From an uncultured Bacteroidota bacterium (GTDB lineage Bacteria; Bacteroidota; Bacteroidia; Chitinophagales; Chitinophagaceae), in the NCBI GenBank assembly GCA_946479055.1, contig CAMLEX010000135.1, forward strand, positions 1-9,586: a stretch of 9,586 nucleotides of DNA, written 5' to 3'. Positions 8,326-9,586 of the stretch are shown here, one piece after another (within the stretch, counting starts at the first letter, position 1; every line of letters starts with the position of its first letter). The translations under genes were made by a program, and so were the position numbers. A model generated the notes under the pieces. That model was not told the DNA's origin. It saw nothing but the letters and a program-made list of their open reading frames with translations, and did not search any database.

Positions 8326-8631
8326 GAAGCTTATGCCGATGGCCAATTTCAAAAAATGAAAACCAAATTTATTGATAATGGCTATGCTGTGATTTTGGGT
8401 GAGTATGCTGCAATGGCCCGTTTAAATTTAGGCAGTGCTGCGGCGAATTCGGAATATGCTGGTTACCGGAAATATTACATGGAATATATCACCAAATCTG
8501 CTGTTGATCATGGATTAATTCCTTTTTACTGGGACAATGGTTATACAGGCGATAAAGGCTCCGGCATTTTTTATCGCTCAACCGGAGCAGCAGCCTATCC
8601 TGATATTATTAAAGCCATAACAACGCCGTGA
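8326..8631 (+). pseudogene. Truncated C-terminal remnant of a GH5 (subfamily 4-like) endo-beta-glucanase
   Basis: An open frame encodes about 101 residues resembling the end of GH5_4 endoglucanases/xyloglucanases. It contains EAYADGQFQKMKTKFID, then YAVILGEYAAMAR holding the catalytic nucleophile Glu (codon at 8401-8403), then the late barrel segment LIPFYWDNGYTGDKGSGIFYRSTG and a normal-looking end, DIIKAITTP. Intact GH5_4 domains have roughly 330-380 residues. Here the N-terminal two thirds, including the NEP acid/base motif, is missing, so the fragment cannot be active. An ATG at 8356 could open a 91-residue reading frame, but that start is internal to the homology. Upstream codons 8290-8325 (VSNARTKGKRRL) do not look like GH5 and mark the probable deletion junction. 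The frame is the same as the preceding hydrolase, separated only by its TAA. There are no internal stops, which suggests recent loss. Confidence 0.85.
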
Positions 8632-8647
8632 TAATAGGGGAGCAGTG

Positions 8648-8710
8648 GCAACGACAAATCCTAATGTAGCTTTTGATGATTTCCTATAGTTAAAATTAAA
8701 GAACAAATAA
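8648..8710 (+). pseudogene. Decayed tail of a second SGBP-like gene (tentative)
   Basis: Read in the frame ending at TAA 8708-8710, this stretch encodes ATTNPNVAFDDFL, a TAG stop (8687-8689), then LKLKNK. It lines up with the C-terminus of the SGBP gene upstream (AAIDNIRVVKIK): A, D and two K are shared, and most other positions are hydrophobic or acidic replacements. What follows in both places is a related terminator, so the alignment continues past the stop. The in-frame TAG and the missing body show it is not functional. The protein match alone is short and could be chance; the adjoining terminator match makes common origin more likely. Confidence 0.4.
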
Positions 8711-8766
8711 ATTTTTAATAAGTAGTAGCAGTAATCGTTCACGGCCCGTTTCGACGGGCTGTTTTT
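8669..8766 (+). repeat. Copy 2 of a diverged duplicated segment: SGBP-like tail plus terminator
   Basis: It aligns with 6406-6504 across the last coding codons (GCTTTTGATGAT against GCTATTGATAAT), the stop region, the spacer and the hairpin. The two copies flank the GH-A hydrolase gene and the GH5 remnant as direct repeats about 2.26 kb apart. They are too diverged to be recent target-site duplications of a mobile element. Confidence 0.5.
8741..8766 (+). terminator. Intrinsic terminator after the GH5 remnant (T2)
   Basis: The arms ACGGCCCGT (8741-8749) and ACGGGCTGT (8754-8762) pair with one G-T wobble around a TTCG loop, a very stable tetraloop in RNA, and lead into TTTTT (8762-8766). Its sequence and spacer are closely related to T1 at 6478-6504. 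It would end transcripts from the GH-A hydrolase gene. Confidence 0.9.
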
Positions 8767-8968
8767 AATTATCCCCTCACGCCCTGGACCGTGTTTACGA
8801 ACCAGCAATTCAAAACACTACATTAAATCTTCTAAAACAAATTGGTTTCATTTGTTACAGCTTGCAACACCAGCCGGGCTTTAGATCTTATTATGACAAC
8901 GGAATCTAAAAAACTTTTAGTGGCTCTTCAGGAATGAAGAGGTCATTCCACATTATACTCGTCTATGC
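8767..8968. other. Intergenic region between convergent units, no gene seen
   Basis: No coding frame with recognisable content is present. Weak inverted repeats are visible: AACAAAT/ATTTGTT (8836-8842 and 8850-8856) and CTCTTC/GAAGAG (8924-8929 and 8936-8941). The second lies just beyond the stop of the minus-strand gene and could be a weak terminator for it, but it has no long T run directly after the stem on that strand. Confidence 0.5.
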
Positions 8969-9301
8969 TTAATGATTAGTAAACAACTTTAGCAGACAGG
9001 AAGATTGCAATTCGGTATCGGCTTCTTCCAGCATATGATCAAACTCACGCAGCTCACGAAGGCTAAGCAATAACTTAATGCCTTCACAGGGCGTAGGTAT
9101 TAAAATGCATCTGACTGTTTCTTTTTGAGCAGGAGATTGTTCGTGCATAATTTTTTTAAGCCATTTGCGAAATAAATCAAATTCAGCCTCTCCGGTTGTA
9201 AGCATGACATTGCCAAATCCTATCTGGATATTCTCACATTCCTTACACCGAACTACATACCCGCTATTATCATCATGAAATAAGGTTTGATAACTGCACA
9301 T
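8969..9301 (-). CDS. Small conserved Bacteroidota protein with a CxxC motif (DUF6686-like)
   Basis: From the ATG complementary to 9299-9301 the product has 110 residues: MCSYQTLFHDDNSGYVVRCK and onward. An upstream in-frame ATG at 9326-9328 would add MDFCRNKKI, but small proteins of this kind usually begin with Met-Cys close to this point, so 9301 is preferred. Cys2, Cys19 and Cys22 (RCKEC) resemble a small metal-binding knuckle. They are followed by IQIGFGNVMLTTGEAEFDLFRKWL and ILIPTPCEGIKLLLSLRELREFDHMLEEAD, a strand-helix pattern typical of short uncharacterised Bacteroidota proteins I associate with DUF6686. There is no signal peptide or membrane segment, so it is probably cytoplasmic. 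It lies convergent to the PUL and is probably unrelated to it. The function is unknown; the family name is from memory and not checked. Confidence 0.72.
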   Translation of the reverse strand: MCSYQTLFHDDNSGYVVRCKECENIQIGFGNVMLTTGEAEFDLFRKWLKKIMHEQSPAQKETVRCILIPTPCEGIKLLLSLRELREFDHMLEEADTELQSSCLLKLFTNH

Positions 9302-9400
9302 GATTTTTTTATTTCGGCAAAAATCCATGATTAAGGCTTCATGCAGTTACGATATGAGAAAGCATTAGTTACGCAAAATGGAAACTGACTAAAGGATGAC

Positions 9401-9453
9401 AAAAAAAATCGAAAACCCTGCAAAATCAGTTCCACGCTGATTTTGCAGGGTTT
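9401..9453 (-). terminator. Strong hairpin, probable minus-strand intrinsic terminator
   Basis: The arms AAACCCTGCAAAATCAG (9413-9429) and CTGATTTTGCAGGGTTT (9437-9453) pair perfectly over 17 bp around a 7-base loop. On the minus strand the stem runs into TTTTCGATTTTTTTT (9415-9401), a good U tract. On the plus strand it is followed only by a weaker T stretch. It would therefore stop a minus-strand transcript entering from the right edge, before the small gene at 8969-9301. The gene it serves would lie outside the window. Confidence 0.65.
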
Positions 9454-9502
9454 ATTCTGTGAATCTGTCTCATTAAAATTTTCAGGCGGAAAGAAATGCG
9501 CA

Positions 9503-9519
9503 ATCGTTCCCGGAACGAT
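9503..9519. promoter_or_regulatory. 17-bp palindrome, possible regulator-binding site
   Basis: ATCGTTCC and GGAACGAT form perfect 8-bp half-sites around a single central C. There is no T run next to it, so it does not look like a terminator. A dimeric DNA-binding protein could use such a site, but no regulator gene is visible here and the gene it might control would be beyond the right edge. This is speculative. Confidence 0.3.
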
Positions 9520-9586
9520 AAATAATCGAAGTAATAAATGTCCTTTTGGACCAACTAGCACCAATTTTGGCAAGTTTTAGAATGGT

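Larger units (their letters stand above)
9302..9586. other. Intergenic region with hairpin and palindrome, no convincing gene
   Basis: A minus-strand frame of 80 codons (9331-9573) is open, but it needs a TTG start directly after a stop, has no recognisable domain, and runs through a perfect 17-bp hairpin. I do not call it a gene. The region must hold the promoter of the minus-strand small gene; I could not place it with confidence. Confidence 0.5.

Noticed and set aside
6448..8766. GH-A gene as cargo of an insertion sequence or other mobile element
   Set aside because: There is no transposase, integrase, terminal inverted repeat or clean short target duplication; the flanking repeats are diverged gene tail and terminator sequence.
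392..8808. Many other open frames of 60-114 codons on both strands across the PUL genes
   Set aside because: They lie inside well-supported genes in other frames and show no family signatures; they are coding shadows.
9301..9400. Bacteroidota-type promoter (TTTTG and a -7 box) upstream of the minus-strand small gene
   Set aside because: A TTTTG is present, but the element about 19 bp downstream matches the TAnnTTTG consensus poorly.
9331..9573. 80-codon minus-strand open frame starting at TTG
   Set aside because: It begins directly after a stop codon, lacks an ATG and any recognisable domain, and crosses the perfect hairpin at 9413-9453.
1..9586. CRISPR arrays, tRNA or rRNA genes, prophage or defence genes
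   Set aside because: I saw no regularly spaced repeats, no tRNA-like cloverleaf and no such protein families on either strand.

Overview
The window reads as part of a polysaccharide utilisation locus (PUL) from a member of the Bacteroidota, probably a Chitinophaga-like (Chitinophagaceae) organism. The evidence is a SusC/SusD pair, three lipoproteins with typical lipoboxes, A-rich leaders without clear Shine-Dalgarno sequences, and a small Bacteroidota-type CxxC protein. The genus is inference.

Layout. Bases 1-336 are the 3' end of a GH31 family alpha-glycosidase (DUF5110 tail). It is followed closely by a SusC-type TonB-dependent transporter (378-3527), a SusD-type glycan-binding lipoprotein (3548-5203) and an IPT/TIG surface glycan-binding lipoprotein resembling SGBP-B of xyloglucan loci (5230-6441). 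These four genes run in one direction with gaps of 20-41 bp and end at a strong terminator (6478-6504), so they look like one operon. A more AT-rich glycoside hydrolase lipoprotein of clan GH-A follows (6544-8289). Next come the C-terminal remnant of a GH5 endoglucanase (8326-8631), a short remnant that looks like the tail of a second SGBP (about 8648-8710), and a second terminator (8741-8766) closely related to the first. After about 200 bp without genes there is a minus-strand gene for a 110-residue conserved protein (8969-9301). The last 285 bp hold a perfect 17-bp hairpin and a separate 17-bp palindrome but no convincing gene.

Working model. SusD and the SGBP capture a glycan at the cell surface and SusC imports oligosaccharides using TonB energy. 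The GH31 enzyme trims alpha-linked side chains, and the GH-A lipoprotein probably acts on the polymer or its arabinose or xylose decorations at the surface. GH31, the SGBP-B-like protein and a GH5 relic together suggest xyloglucan or a related beta-glucan, but this is inference. The most informative part of the window is the decayed segment after 8289. It suggests that the locus once held an intact GH5 endo-enzyme and a second SGBP-like gene, since removed by deletion. I see no sign of a wholly new type of system.
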